Positions 10,986-24,231 are shown, numbered from the stretch's first letter. The stretch is 64,000 nt of DNA from Leptobrachium leishanense (GCA_009667805.1 CM019066.1:333318077-333382076), one strand, 5' to 3'. Program-made: numbers and translations. Notes: a model not told the origin generated them from the letters alone.

Positions 10986-13050
10986 TATGTCTTCCAAATG
11001 AGTTGGCGCTAACCAATATAAAGAACATTGGACTGCTAAATTTTTTAAATATTTGCAACCATATATACAAACTGTTGATCCGCAACAAAGAGAAAAAATG
11101 CAACAAGCGTTCTAGTTTACTACCTGGAACTCAATGGGAGTTCATCCAGGACATCTTCCTCTTTAATTGCACATTGAGATGGAGTAGGATAATATTAGGA
11201 CATAGTAATGGGAAAATGAGAAATTGTCCTTTCCAGTGATACCAAGAATGACCAGGTTATTTATAACAATAAAATAATGATTTTTTTAAAAATGTATTTT
11301 TGTTTTCTTTTTTTTCTCATTTCTACGACGGTAGCATTATGTGCTTTTACTTCTAAAGCAAACAATGCTGCAGGACTAACTCACCATCTCATTTCCCACA
11401 CGGGACTAAATGTGGGGGAGATGGAGCAAAGTGTTATTATGCACTGGTCCGTCTAAAACACAAGCTGCCGCACCGCTGCTAGCAGAGCAAGGCTACTTTG
11501 GTTCCCTTTATTTCCCCACTGACTTCAATGGGCCGCCTTGGCCCCTCCCCGCAGTCTGCACACGCCATTGGCTGCAGAGAGACGGTCTGAACGCAGGCCG
11601 TCCCCTTGTAGCCAATGACGCACGTCGCGTGTCAGCTGTGTGGGCGGGGCAAAGCACAGGCCTGTGGCAGCACCTGGCGGCGAAGTGTACCAGAACGCCT
11701 CCCGGTGTTAACCCCCTCCCAATGGGTGACACTTTCCCGTTCTTAAAGGGTTAAATACAATCGGAAACTGGACAGAAAAAGAGAGAGATTGCAGAAAGAC
11801 TTCTTTTATAGCATATCAGTATTTCTAGATATCTCTTTTTTTTCTGTTATGTGAACATTATCGGTAAAAGAGTTAATATTAACCTAGCTGGCAGACTTAA
11901 CGCTGAGAGTGAACAGGTCATTTTCTCATTGTTTACTTGATAATTAAAAGAATGTTTATATAATAGTTCTGATAACTTGTAAAATAATCTTAACGCTTTT
12001 AATGTCTTTGTTCATTTTAAACAGTGTTTCTTACAGTGTGTAGCACCTTGTGTTTTAGGAGACCATGTATATCCTGTCTCCAATGAGCTCATTATCTATA
12101 TATCAGTAGCAAGGTAGATAAATAGTACTGACATTATAAAGGTTATTGGAAGGTCGTATCATGTAAGAACAGATCAAAGATTCTGTGATCCTGTGAAAAT
12201 GGATATTTTGATTAAATGTTAATTTTATATATTTTGTATAAATTAGAATGGTTTGATTTGTATAAAGTCCATTCCAAACTGTATAATATATTTTTAATCT
12301 ATGTATCTATCTATGTATCTATGTATCTATCTATCTATCTTCCATGTTGTTGATCTGTTGGCAGGATTTGTAACTGTTTTGTAATGGATATTTTGTATCT
12401 GTTATGGGTATTTAAGTTTGCAGAGGTATCTCCATTTATTGATTGTATACTTGGTATTTTGCTCTTTCACATCACCAGCTATGGTCACATAACACTGGGT
12501 TGAGCCATGTGGATGCTCAACCTTGTTCCGATCCTCATTTGTGCATTTAAGCGATCCTGTTCACATACAAGAAAATCAGTGCAGTGCTCCCCAGGTAATG
12601 CCCACAACCTTGGTGTAAACCCTCACTCGCTAGATACCAAATAGTGGTCTCCTCATGAACCAACAAAATACAAATTTCACAAAATAGGTATCACGCCAAT
12701 CACCGTGAGATCGTGGAGGGAAGGAAAGTGGATTTATACATACAATTTTGATAGATGATATGTCGGCGTACACACACTTAAATGGAAAAAATAACGTGGT
12801 GCAATATATCAAAAATACAACAATTTGGCAATTGTAGTCTAAAATATATATATACTACTCACATTCTCTAGAGCCCAAAAACCTGCTCTAGGTATATCAG
12901 GCCTCTGGGTATTTTTCTTCATTACTTTTCTCAGGCACCCAATCACCTTTTCGTATCCTCTGTACACAGGTTCTTGTCCTCTTATTCCATTCAATGCAAG
13001 AAAACATAGTGGCAAACCCCTAGCACAATACCATATGCACTGGATGAATT
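10986..13050. other. Mostly unassigned; GC-rich patch and small microsatellite
   Basis: Contains a GC-rich patch at about 11400-11755 with CpGs and open frames on both strands (composition effect; TTAACCCCCTCCC near its right edge hints at a repeat). A short ATCTATGT/ATCT tract lies at 12297-12341. 12480-13050 has the flavour of dispersed anuran repeat text but no ends could be fixed. No gene. Confidence 0.45.
12297..12341. repeat. ATCT/ATGT microsatellite
   Basis: A run of CTATGTAT and CTATCTAT units of about 45 bases. Confidence 0.85.
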
Positions 13051-13135
13051 CTATATACCGTATTTTTCGCTCCATTAAGACGCACTTTTTTCCCCCCAAA
13101 AAGTGGGGGAAAAGTGGGTGCGTCTTATGGAGCGA

Positions 13136-13392
13136 ATATGGCCCAGCAGCTCGTGGATGTGCCTCCGCTCACCTGCCGCCGCCGCGTTCGTCTCCCTCTG
13201 AGCATGCGTCCGGCGGCAGGAAGCTTGGGCACTCGCCTGGGGGAGCCACGTGACCGCGATCTCCCGAGATCGCGGTCACGTGGCTCCCCCAGGCGAGTGC
13301 CCAAGCTTCCTGCCGCCGGACGCATGCTCAGAAGGAGACGAACGCGCGGCGGCAGGTGAGCGGAGGCACATCCACGAGCTGCTGGGCCATAT
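13136..13392. repeat. Palindrome, about 127-bp arms, 4-base loop
   Basis: Left arm 13136-13262 and right arm 13267-13392 are near-perfect reverse complements around the loop CCCG. I see about one indel (GCCGCCGCCGCG versus its partner) and one substitution (CTCCCTCT). The arms are GC-rich, with CACGTGACCGCGATCT at the inner end. Such a sequence can extrude a cruciform or be transcribed into a long hairpin. Its near perfection implies recent formation or homogenisation. Confidence 0.95.
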
Positions 13393-13393
13393 C

Positions 13394-14117
13394 CATATGT
13401 GAGCTGGGCCAAATCCATGTGTGAGCTGGCTGGGGCAAATCCATGTGTGAGCTGGCTGGGGCAAATCCATGTGAGAGCTGATGGGGCAAATCCATGTGTG
13501 AGCTGGCTGGGGCAAATCCATGTGTGAGCTGATGGGGCAAATCCATGTGTGAGCTGATGGGGCAAATCCATGTGTGAGCTGATGGGGCAAATCCATGTGT
13601 GAGCTGGCTGGGGCAAATCCATGTGTGAGCTGATGGGGCAAATCCATGTGTGAGCTGATGGGGCAAATCCATGTGTGAGCTGGCTGGGCAATCCATGTGT
13701 GAGCTGGCTGGGGCAAATCCATGTGTGAGCTGGCTGGGGCAAATCCATGTGAGAGCTGATGGGGCAGATCCATGTGAGAGCTGGCTTGGGCAAATCCATG
13801 TGTGAGCTGATGGGGCAAATCCATGTGTGAGCTGGCTGGGGCAAATCCATGTGTGAGCTGATGGGCAGTCCATGTGAGAGCTGATGGGGCAGATCCATGT
13901 GAGAGCTATGATTGGCAAATCCATGTGTGAGCTGATGGGGCAAATCCATGTGTGAGCTGGCTGGGGCAAATCCATGTGTGAGCTGATGGGGCAAATCCAT
14001 GTGAGAGCTGGCTGGGGCAAATCCATTGAGAGCTGGCTGGGGCAAATCCATGTGAGAGCTGCTGGGGCAAATCCATGTGTGAGCTAAGGCATATCCACGA
14101 GCTGGGGCAATATCCAT
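13394..14117 (-). repeat. Minisatellite, 25-26 bp unit (GGGGCAAATCCATGTGTGAG)
   Basis: Close to 28 copies of GGGGCAAATCCATGTGTGAGCTG followed by GCT or AT, giving 26- and 25-bp variants that alternate irregularly. Some units have GAGAGCTG. On the minus strand long frames stay open (up to 330 codons; peptides like MDLPHQLTHGFAP), an effect of repetition, not evidence of a gene. Read on the minus strand the unit aligns with the 482-1016 minisatellite (CAGCTCA..CATGGAT...TTGCCCC). Confidence 0.95.
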
Positions 14118-14487
14118 TTTTACACTATTTCATCAGAATATTATTTTCGGTTTTCCTCCTCTAAAAACTAGGTGCGTCATGTCAGTGCGTCTTATGGAGC
14201 GAAAAATACCGGTAGCCATATGCCAATTGCCAATTTACATTAGTGGGAGCCCTTCCTGGCTCTGGTGGATGACTGTGGGTTCTTATTATGAGTACCCCAC
14301 CAATCTCCTTCACTGATCTCCTTTGGATGCAGGTGTAGCTTCAGTAATACAGCGGACAGCAGGCAATCTGTTTTCTTTTTTATTTTAGTCTCTTGTTCAA
14401 TAACTGTAATTTTTGGATAATTTTATAAAAATATCTCCTATACTGCACCGAAAAGACATCATTTTGGAATTCGTTATCTTATCTTTC

Positions 14488-15846
14488 TATCTAGCTCTTT
14501 AATCGAGCTCTCTGTCCACCTATCAATCTTTCTGTCTTTCTTTCTAACTCTTTATGGAGCTCTCCGTTTATCTATCTTTCTGACTTTCTATCAAACGCTT
14601 GATCTATCTCTCTGTCTTTCTATCTATTTATCTATCTTTCTGTCTTTCTATCTATCTATTTATCTATCTTTCTGTCTTTCTATCTAGCTCTTTATCGGCT
14701 CTCCGTCTATCTATCTTTCTGTCGTTCTAACTCTTTATCAAGTTCTCTGTCTATCTATCTCTCTGTCTTTCTATCTATTTATCTATCTTTCTGTCTTTCT
14801 ATGTAGTTCTTTATTGAGCTCTCCGTCTATCTTTCTAGCTCTTTATCGAGCTCTCTATCTATCTATTTATCTATCTTTCTGTCTTTCTATCTAGCTCTTT
14901 ATTGAGCTCTCCGTCTATCTTTCTAGCTCTTTATCGAGCTCTCTATCTATCTATTTATCTATCTTTCTGTCTTTCTATCTAGCTCTTTATCGAGCTCTCC
15001 GTCTATCTTTCAAGCTCTTTATCTAGCTCTCCGTCTATCTTTCAAGCTCTTTATCGAGCTCTCCGTCTATCTTTCAAGCTCTTTATCGAGCTCTCCGTCT
15101 ATCTTTCAAGCTCTTTATCGAGCTCTCCGTCTATCTTTCAAGCTCTTTATCGAGCTCTCTGTCTATCTATCTATCTAGCTCTTTATCGAGCTCTCTATCT
15201 ATCTATCTATCTCGTTATCGAGCTCTCTGTCTATCTATCTCTCTGTCTTTCTATCTATTTATCTATCTTTCTGTCTTTCTATCTATTTATCTATCTTTCT
15301 GTCTTTCTATCTATTTATCTATCTTTCTGTATTTCTATCTAGCTCTTTATCGAGCTCTCTGTCTATCTATCTTTCTGTCTTTCTATCTATTTATCTATCT
15401 TTCTGTCTTTCTATCTAGCTCTTTATCGAGTTCTCTATCTATCTCTGTCTTTCTATCTATTTATCTATCTTTCTGTCTATCTAGCTAGCTCTTTATCGAG
15501 CTCTCCGTCTATCTATCTAGCTCTTTATCGAGCTCTCTGTCTATCTATCTCTCTGTCTTTCTATCTATTTATCTATCTTTCTGTCTAACTATCTAGCTCT
15601 TTATCGAGCTCTCCGTCTATCTATCTAGCTCTTTATCGAGCTCTCCGTCTATCTTTCAAGCTCTTTATCGAGCTCTCTGTCTATCTTTCTATCTAGCTCT
15701 TTATCGAGCTCTCCATCTATCTATCTATCTATCTACTGTATCTATCTTTCTATCGAGCTCTCTGCCTATCTATCTCTCTGTCTTTCTATCTATTTATCTA
15801 TCTTTCTGTCTTTCTATCTAGCTCTTTATCGAGTTCTCCATCTATT
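14488..15846. repeat. CTAT/CTTT satellite with higher-order units (left part)
   Basis: Pyrimidine-rich tract of CTAT, CTTT and CTGT tetramers punctuated by AGCTCTTTATCGAGCTCTC. The punctuating 19-mer contains the short inverted repeat GAGCT...AGCTC, and blocks of about 37 bp (CCGTCTATCTTTCAAGCTCTTTATCGAGCTCT) are nearly identical between 14996 and 15160, showing higher-order amplification. A Tc1 element is inserted at 15849; the array resumes at 17465. Confidence 0.95.
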
Positions 15847-15848
15847 TA

Positions 15849-17464
<1,616 letters not shown>

Positions 17465-17466
17465 TA

Positions 17467-18180
17467 TCTATCTCTCTGTCTTTCTATCTAGCTCTTTATC
17501 GAGTTCTCTGTCTATCTATCTCTTTGTCTTTCTATCTATTTATCTATCTATCTGTCTTTCTATCTAGCTCTTTATCGAGTTCTCTATCTATCTCTTTGTC
17601 TTTCTATCTATTTATCTATCTATCTGTCTTTCTATCTAGCTCTTTATCGAGTTCTCTGTCTATCTATCTCTTTGTCTTTCTATCTATTTATCTATCTATC
17701 TATCTGTCTTTCTATCTAGCTCTTTATCGAGTTCTCTGTCTATCTATCTCTTTGTCTTTCTATCTATTTATCTATCTATCTGTCTTTCTATCTAGCTCTT
17801 TATCGAGTTCTCTATCTATCTCTTTGTCTTTCTATCTATTTATCTATCTATCTGTCTTTCTATCTAGCTCTTTATCGAGCTCTCCGTCTATCTTTCTAGC
17901 TTTTTATCAAGCTCTCCGTCTATCTATCTATTTATCTATCTAGCTTTCTGTCTTTCTATCTAGCTGTTTATTGAGCTCTCCGTCTACCTATCTGTACATC
18001 TAACTATTTTTCTAGCTAGCTATCTATCGAGCTATCTATTTATCTACATCTAGCTATATATTTATCTAACTTGCTAGCTTTCTATATACAGTAGATCACT
18101 ATTTATGTATCTGTGTATCTGTGTTTCTATGTATCTATCTTAATAGCTATTTATAAATCTGTCTGTCTATTTCTGCACTA
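17467..18180. repeat. CTAT/CTTT satellite, right part
   Basis: The array resumes directly after the Tc1 insertion with the same tetramers and the AGCTCTTTATCGAGTTCTC punctuation, in roughly 106-bp higher-order blocks (17475-17870). It decays into degenerate CTAT text by 18180. The 163-codon open frame here encodes only serine-leucine-tyrosine repeats and is not a gene. Confidence 0.93.
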
Positions 18181-18911
18181 ATGTTTATCGTCTAATCTTG
18201 TGTATGTGTGGTTTAATATATATATATATTAGAGTTAATGGTTGAAGTAAGTGTTCCTTCAATCATTACTGCACAATACATGACAAAATACAATTTGCGT
18301 GCTCTTCGTCTTTGTTTTCTAATGTTTGTAATTGCAAGATAAAGCTTACTTTAAAGTCAGCTAGTTTATTCTCTTATGCAGAGATCTCCTCTCTTAATGG
18401 ATTAAAAAGCCAATATCCGGGGAACATGGAATGGTCCAACAAAAGCTTTTAAACTAGTCCAATAAAACGTGATTGCTTATTTCTAATTTGCCTCCTTATT
18501 TGTACTTTTTGCTTTTGTAATTTAATAGCTTATTTGTGAGGAATTAAACAGCGTGCATTTTTTCTTCTTGTTCTCCTTTATTCTTTTTATCCTTGTCTAT
18601 CTAGTCAGATATTTAGTATAGATGGAGTTAATAAGAATAGTTCAGTATATACAATAAATACTGGAATAATAGTTTTTATTTGTTGCAGCAATTTTACAAG
18701 GGTGAAAAGAAAGCACAAATTTATGACTACTGTCAGACTAAATATTGTAGAGCAGATGAGTTAAATACACACACAGTGCTCATATATGATGCATAATGGC
18801 AAGGAAAAGATAAATATAGTACAAAAGCTGTAAGATTTACATGGAACCATTAAAAATCTTAAAGACTTGAGTTGTTACACGTGTAGAAAATGCGAGGTGG
18901 AATGAAAATCT
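18181..18911. other. AT-rich low-copy DNA, nothing recognised
   Basis: A short TA run (18218-18229) and AT-rich sequence. No supported gene or transposon end. Confidence 0.5.
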
Positions 18912-18915
18912 TTAA

Positions 18916-19788
18916 CCCCTTAGTGACAGGGCGGTTTTACAAAAGTCCGTCCGAAAGTGCCCGCTGCTGTTTTTACCTTTCTGCTCTGTTTGTGTTTAGG
19001 TCAATTTTTCCTCTTACTCGTTTATGCAACCCACACATATTATATACCATTTCCCCCGCCATTAAATGTACTTATTTCCATCATATCATTTCATTTACTA
19101 TAAAAAAATATGAAATATGTTGAAAAAATGGAAAAAACCCACTTTTTCAAAATTGAATCCCCAAAATATTTTTTTTCCTTATTAACCCCTTCACTGCTGA
19201 GCCATTTCACCTCTGTGCACTGAGCTCATTTTGACCGTTTGATGCTCATTTTTAGATGCAAGCTTAAGGCTTAAGTATCCCCTATCTCCACTTGGCAGCT
19301 AGAAGTTAACTGGCCCACTGATGTCGTCACACATATGGTGAGGATTTCAGTTAGTGGGGGGTGACCCAGAGGCTTGGCTGACATTCAAGATGTCAGCCAC
19401 CTCTGAGTTTGAACCGCTATCCGGCGCCGATTGGCGCCGAATCGCGTTCTGGCAGCAAAATGGCAAAATGGCTCTTTCCAGCAGTGCAATTTGTTTTTCT
19501 GTAGCATTTACCATTGGGGAGATAGAGGGCTCCAAAGGAGCCCCCCTCCCCTTCCTGTTTTTCCCTGCAGGGTGCCCGGTGCGGTGGGCGCCTGGCGATG
19601 ACGTCATCATGCACTGTGATGATGACATCGCACCTGCCGGGCCCCCTGAAAAGGGTGGGCAGGCTTCCAGCCTGCCAGCCTGCCGTGGGAGCCTGACGAG
19701 GGAGGTATCAGGCTGGAGGGAGGTTAGGAGACTGATGTACCATGTATGTCCGTGGGTCTAAGGGAGTACATCAGCAGTGGGGAAGGGG
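18916..19788. mobile_element. TTAA-flanked non-autonomous element, copy 1
   Basis: CCCCTTAGTGACAGGG at the left and GGGGAAGGGG at the right are each bordered by TTAA (18912-18915, 19789-19792), the target used by piggyBac and Kolobok elements. The interior shares the start (CCGCTGCTGTTTTTAC, CACACATATTATA) and later motifs (TGACATCCAAGATGTCAGCC-like, GGGGAGATAGAGGGCTC, TGATGACGTCATC-like, GTACGTCCGYGGGTCTAAGG) with 42713-43923. No transposase; open frames are chance. Confidence 0.85.
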
Positions 19789-19792
19789 TTAA

Positions 19793-20100
19793 AGGGGTTA
19801 TTCAAAGAGCAGCGAATTTGCCACCGAAATGCACTGACCGGTGAATTTCCATCTCGTGGCCATTCGGATATTCAAAATACGGGCAATTTGCCAAATATTG
19901 GCGGATTGCCAGCGAAATATGGTGCAATTCGGTGACAGTGAAATGCCACGTAGAGAAGTAATGGTTAATCTCTTCAGAGTATACCGAACTGCACACAAAT
20001 GCCCAGATTTGCAGTGGTTTCGTTCAACAGGTTTAATAAACAGACGAATCCCATAGGTTTTAATGCAAAAAAATTCCCATTTTTTTATCAAATTTTTATT
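19793..20100 (+). mobile_element. Family B MITE, left half
   Basis: Opens AGGGGTTATTCAAAGAGC, like family A, but continues with a different subterminal hairpin (CGAATTTGCCACCGAAATGC). Then comes the shared core: TTGCCAAATATTGGCGGATT, TAGAGAAGTAATGGTTAAT, CGAATCCCATAGGTTTTAATG. Only the first 300 bases are recognisable. It abuts the TTAA element directly. Confidence 0.72.
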
Positions 20101-20699
20101 CAACCGTTTATTCTTTTGCGAGGAGGCAACCAGGAAGTATGAGGGTCGCAATCGCTGGAGGAGGCTGCGGGGACATCGAGGAAGCGCAGGGAGAGGTAAT
20201 ATATCCAGTGGCATCCCGAGTGTTGCTTGGGGTTACTGCTCCCAACATAGGAATTTAACCCCGAGCCACACTCAGGATACCGCTAAGGGGGGCAAAAAAT
20301 AAAATAAAAACCGCATCTAAAAGCGGTCTTTCCAAAAAATTTGACTGCCAGGGAGGTTAATGTGATGATTTCTTCACAAAGATATATAGTTATGCATGTG
20401 AAAGTATGGCTGTGTGTGTAAATGCATGGATTTGTCTTTAAACAGGCTGCTGTACATAACATTCTGCACATTGTCGCAGTCTGTGTTGCCCCCTAAACCT
20501 GCACCCTAAAGGCTGGTATTGCTCCTAGAATCGCCACATTATCTGCTACCTGCACTCCAAAAAGTAAGAATGACAGCGGGCGTCTTGGCAGCATCGTGAG
20601 GTACAGGTAGGAGACTAAATATTAGTGTGGAGCAGCAAGAGGTTAAATGGGCATCATGGTCAAATTTTACCCCCTTTTTTCCCTTTAACCTCTTTGTTG
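20101..20699. other. Unassigned
   Basis: No ends or genes identified. Text such as GGCATCCCGAGTGTTGCTTGGGG and TTTGACTGCCAGGGAGGTTAA looks repeat-like but could not be bounded. Confidence 0.4.
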
Positions 20700-20707
20700 C
20701 TGATGAT

Positions 20708-21821
20708 TAGGGATGTGCTGTCAGGGGTAGACTGCGATTGGTATAGCAGGATGGGGTTGTGAGCCCAGGATGCAGTGAAAGAGGCAGGTTCAGAGTAACT
20801 AAAGGGTGTTTAATATAGAATAAACACAAGTACATAGAATCAGGCAAGGAACAGACAATAGAGTGGTCAGAGTTCAGCAATGGGTCTGGTACACGGGGAT
20901 CCAAGATGGGGGGCAGTAGGGGAGCAGGATGGGGAGGGTACCGGTATGATGAAGCAATGAAAGTCCAGATAGCAACAGAGGGTCCTTGGAGTCTTTGGAG
21001 GTTCAATCAAGGAATCCTTGGGAACGTCAGGGAGCTTTCTCAGACAGGTTCACAGGTTCCAACTTCAATGTGGAAGTGTGCTGGAGAGGGCGTAACTTCC
21101 ACAAATACTGGGGCAATCAGGGGAAGGTGAGGTCAGGTGAGGCTCCATGGCCAGAACGTCAGTGTCCTACAATAAACATAGGTCATGGAACAAGGCGAAA
21201 AAGGGAAAACAAAGGGGGCGCCAGGGGGTATGGGGTACGGGTCCTGACATGTGCATGGCTGAAAAATTTGTTTTGTTTAGTTTTGTTACGTTTTTAAATC
21301 ATTTCGTTTTCGGAAATTCATAAATAATTTTGTTTCGAATCTCGTTTCGTTTTGAAATTTCGAATCGATTCGAATTTCATATATCAATTCAATAGTTGAT
21401 ATCAATTCGAATTTTGGATCACTAAATAAAACCCCAATTAATCAAATTTTGCTGTTAAAAGAAAAGCTAGGGTTTAATTTTAAGCTGTGTCACAAATTTA
21501 GTATTTGAGTCAAATTAAACAGTAAAACAAAATTAATTTGTTTCATAAAGTCCTTTGCTAACTATTACTTGAATTGTAAGTTAAGATCAATTCGATAGTT
21601 GATATCAATTTGATAGTTCATTTCAAAGTCGAAAGGTGATATCAGTTATTCAATTTTTTCTTTTATGATGATGACACAGTGTAAAACTAAATAAATTCGT
21701 TATATACCGTTTTGTTTCGAATTCATATCATATCGATTCGTTATTCGGAAGTACTTTCGAATGCGAATAATCAAATTTCGTTCCAAATTCCGAATTTTTC
21801 CGAAACGAATGCACATCTCTA
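20708..21821. mobile_element. AT-rich hAT-like element, split by a solo-LTR candidate
   Basis: Left end TAGGGATGTGC and right end GCACATCTCTA form the inverted terminus. The flanking 8-mers CTGATGAT (20700-20707) and CTGACGAT (21822-21829) match at 7 of 8. The right half is rich in TTCGAATTTCG and GATATCAATTCGA palindromic words. The inner part 20719-21249 is a later insertion. Ends resemble those of 33892-34948 (TAGACATGTGCA), which has a perfect 8-bp duplication. Confidence 0.78.
20719..21249 (-). mobile_element. Solo-LTR candidate (531 bp, TGTCAGG...CCTGACA)
   Basis: The insert begins TGTCAGGGG and ends CCTGACA, giving the TG...CA ends of LTRs. It is bordered by a perfect 5-bp direct repeat TGTGC (20714-20718 and 21250-21254). 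Removing it restores a continuous hAT end (GATGTGCATGG). On the minus strand it starts TGTCAGGACCCGTACCCCAT, and AATAAA-like text lies inside. No internal coding region or second LTR is present, so a recombined solo LTR, perhaps Ty3/Gypsy-type, is the simplest reading. Strand is a guess. Confidence 0.7.
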
Positions 21822-21829
21822 CTGACGAT

Positions 21830-22198
21830 GTGCTGAGCGCATCCTCTGGTTTCATGTTTGTGTACAGATGATGTACTCAGCATGCCGTTGAAGTCCTGCA
21901 GCTCCGTGCCATTTCTTTCTACTTTCACAGCAGGCTGACATCTTTCCCTCGTTGTAGGACTTCTCCTGGACACTGATATATTCGCTCAAGAGCGTGTTCT
22001 GATGTCAAAGTCTTTCCCACTTCCCCCCTCGCAGCTATGAAATCCCTTTACTGAAGATACAGGTGTCCTTTGGGCCACTGTATCGCTGGTATCGTAATTT
22101 TAGGGCTGAAACAACTAATCGATAATGAAATTAACCGTCGTTTGCAGCCTTACATAAGTTCTACAGGGTCATATGGGGCATCATCAGAAAGGCCAGAG
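21830..22198. other. Unassigned
   Basis: Ordinary sequence with no supported feature. It may belong to the repeat split by the downstream Tc1. Confidence 0.4.
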
Positions 22199-22567
22199 TG
22201 TCATGTCTGCGGTCCCTGGTGCCCCCAGCACCTGGCAGCGTCGTCCTCACTGGCCAGGTGCCAAATGATATACAGGCTCAGAGCAATCACGTGACTGGCC
22301 CAGGGGTGGGACGCGGCATGTTAACGAGGAGCCAATGGGTTTAAAAGTCAGCTTGCTGCAATACACATTGCGCTGTCGTGGAGTTTACTTCCCTCAGTGC
22401 TAACGTCTCCTGGCTGATCTCTCTGTGCTTATTATCTCTTGTGTATATCACTTGGCTAGTCTGAGAACCACCTCCGTGTACCAGTCCATTGCTTTGACTG
22501 ACCATTCTGTTTCCTACTGTTTCGGCTAGTTTCAGCCTTCTCCATTGTACCCTCTCCTCTGTATATA

Positions 22568-24177
22568 CAGTTGTGTTCAAAATTATTCAACCCCCACTGA
22601 AATTGAGTGTTTTGGCCAGATTGACATTGATTTTGATCATTCAGTCATCTTGCTTACAATTAAATCAAAGAGGCACGTGTAGGTCAGACAAATATAACAT
22701 AACATTTATAATGAAATAACCACAAATGTCTTTTCTGTGCTCACATCATTATCAGTTTTATTCAACCCCCAAGTGACATTCAATCTTAGTACTTAGTACA
22801 ACATCCTTTTACAGTTATAACCGCTTTTAAACGTGAAGCATAGCTTGACACAAGTGTCTTGCAGCGATCTACGGGTATCTTCGCCCATTCGTCATGGGCA
22901 AAAGCCTCCAGTTCAGTCACATTCTTAGGCTTGCGCACTGCAACTGCTTTCTTTAAGTCCCACCAGAGGTTCTCAATCGGATTTAAGTCAGGTGACTGCG
23001 ATGGCCACTCCAAAATGTTCCAGCCTTTAATCTGCAACCATGCTCTACTGGACTTGGAGGTATGCTTGGGATCATTGTCTGTTGAAAGGTCCAACGTCTC
23101 CCAAGCCTCAGGTTTGTGACGGACTGCATCACATTGTCATCCAATATCTCCTGGTACTGAAGAGAATTCATGGTACCTTGCACACGCTGAAGCTTCCCTG
23201 TACCTGCAGAAGCAAAACAGCCCAAAGCATGATTGACCCCCCGCCATGCTTCACAGTAGGCAAGGTGTTCTTTTCTTCATAGGCCTTGTTCTTCCTCCTC
23301 CAAACATAGCGTTGATCCATGGCCCAAACAGTTCTAATTTTGTTTCATCAGTCCACAGAACACTATCCCAAAACTTCTGTGGTTTGTCCACATGACTTTT
23401 GGCATACTGCAGTCGACTCTTCTTATTCTTTGGAGACAGCAAGGGGGTGCGCCTGGGAGTTCTGGCATGGAGGCCTTCATTACGCATGTGCGCCGTATTG
23501 TCTGAGCTGAAACTTCAGTACCCACATCTGACAAATCTTTTCTCAGTTCCTCAGCAGTCACACGGGGACTTTTCTCCACTCTACGCTTCAGGTAGCGCAC
23601 AGCAGTCGAAGTCAGCATCTTCTTTCTGCCACGACCAGGTAGCGTTTAAACAGTGCCCTTTGCCTTGAATTTGCGAATGATGCTTCCTATGGTCTCTCTT
23701 GGTATGTTTAACATCTTTGCAATCTTCTTATAGCCATTGCCCTTCCTGTGAAGAGTAATCACCTTTCTCTTGTCTTCCTGGACCATTCTCTTGACTTCAC
23801 CATGTTTGTAACCACACCAGTAAATGTCTAGAAGGAGCGGAGTATCACAGTCATTTTAAAGCTGCCTAATTGGTGCTTATTATGCTTTATTGCTGCTCCG
23901 TGACATCCACAGGTGTTTTCAATACCTGATTGAAAACACTTGAATGAACCTCTGTTCTTCAGAGTGGTAGTCTTTAGGGTTGAATAATTGTGTCAATGAA
24001 GAATTCACAAAAGAAACATTTACTACTGTATTACAAAACCAATTGATGTCATTTTAGTTGCATATGGTTCTTTAAAAAGTCCTTGTAGGATTTCATTCTG
24101 AATACAATTACAAATGTACACTAAATTCCCTAAAACCCTTTACAGCATTGGGGGTTGAATAATTTTGAACACAACTG
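22568..24177 (-). mobile_element. Tc1-type transposon, copy 2, full length (1610 bp), inverted
   Basis: Same family as copy 1 in reverse orientation, with the same CAGTTGTGTTCAAAATTATT ends and TA duplications at 22566-22567 and 24178-24179. By eye the copies are almost identical end to end, so the family was active recently. Its transposase is inactive. With copy 1 it forms a pair of 1.6-kb inverted repeats 5.1 kb apart. Confidence 0.97.
22786..23803 (-). pseudogene. Tc1 transposase, several frameshifts and a nonsense codon
   Basis: Homologous throughout to 16225-17246. The ATG is at 23803 and the stop at 22786-22788. Compared with copy 1, it keeps the T that copy 1 lost near residue 31. 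But it has GAA to TAA at 23646-23648, a one-base loss near 23487, another near 23319 (GGGCCC to GGGCC), and one near 23082, just before the second catalytic Asp (CAACAGGACAAT to CAACAGACAAT). The catalytic words [14 protein letters not shown] and LNPIENLW are still legible in separate frames. It cannot make a working enzyme. Confidence 0.95.
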
Positions 24178-24231
24178 TAGTATACCAGTGATATGTGTTC
24201 CGTTTGGTTATTCAGGTATACCTTGTCCTGT

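Larger units (their letters stand above)
13056..14213. mobile_element. TIR element (TACCGTATTTTTCGCTCCAT ends) with palindrome and minisatellite
   Basis: The left end TACCGTATTTTTCGCTCCAT(T)AAGACGCAC is matched in inverse at the right end (GTGCGTCTTATGGAGCGAAAAATACCGGTA). A third, inward copy of the terminus (TGCGTCTTATGGAGCGAAT, 13119-13137) makes the left 80 bases a foldback around CCCCCCAAAAAGTGGGGGA. The interior is a 127-bp-arm palindrome (13136-13392) and a minisatellite (13394-14117). No transposase; no clear target duplication, so I leave the superfamily open. The end sequence is familiar from dispersed vertebrate DNA-transposon repeats. Confidence 0.82.

Noticed and set aside
11410..11754. 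114-codon GC-rich frame as a host exon
   Set aside because: Open on both strands because of GC content; no splice borders or recognisable domain.
13125..14117. Minus-strand open frames up to 330 codons with MDLPQPAHTWICP repeats
   Set aside because: They are the minisatellite read through; several frames are open at once and unit lengths vary by one base, which breaks any conserved protein.
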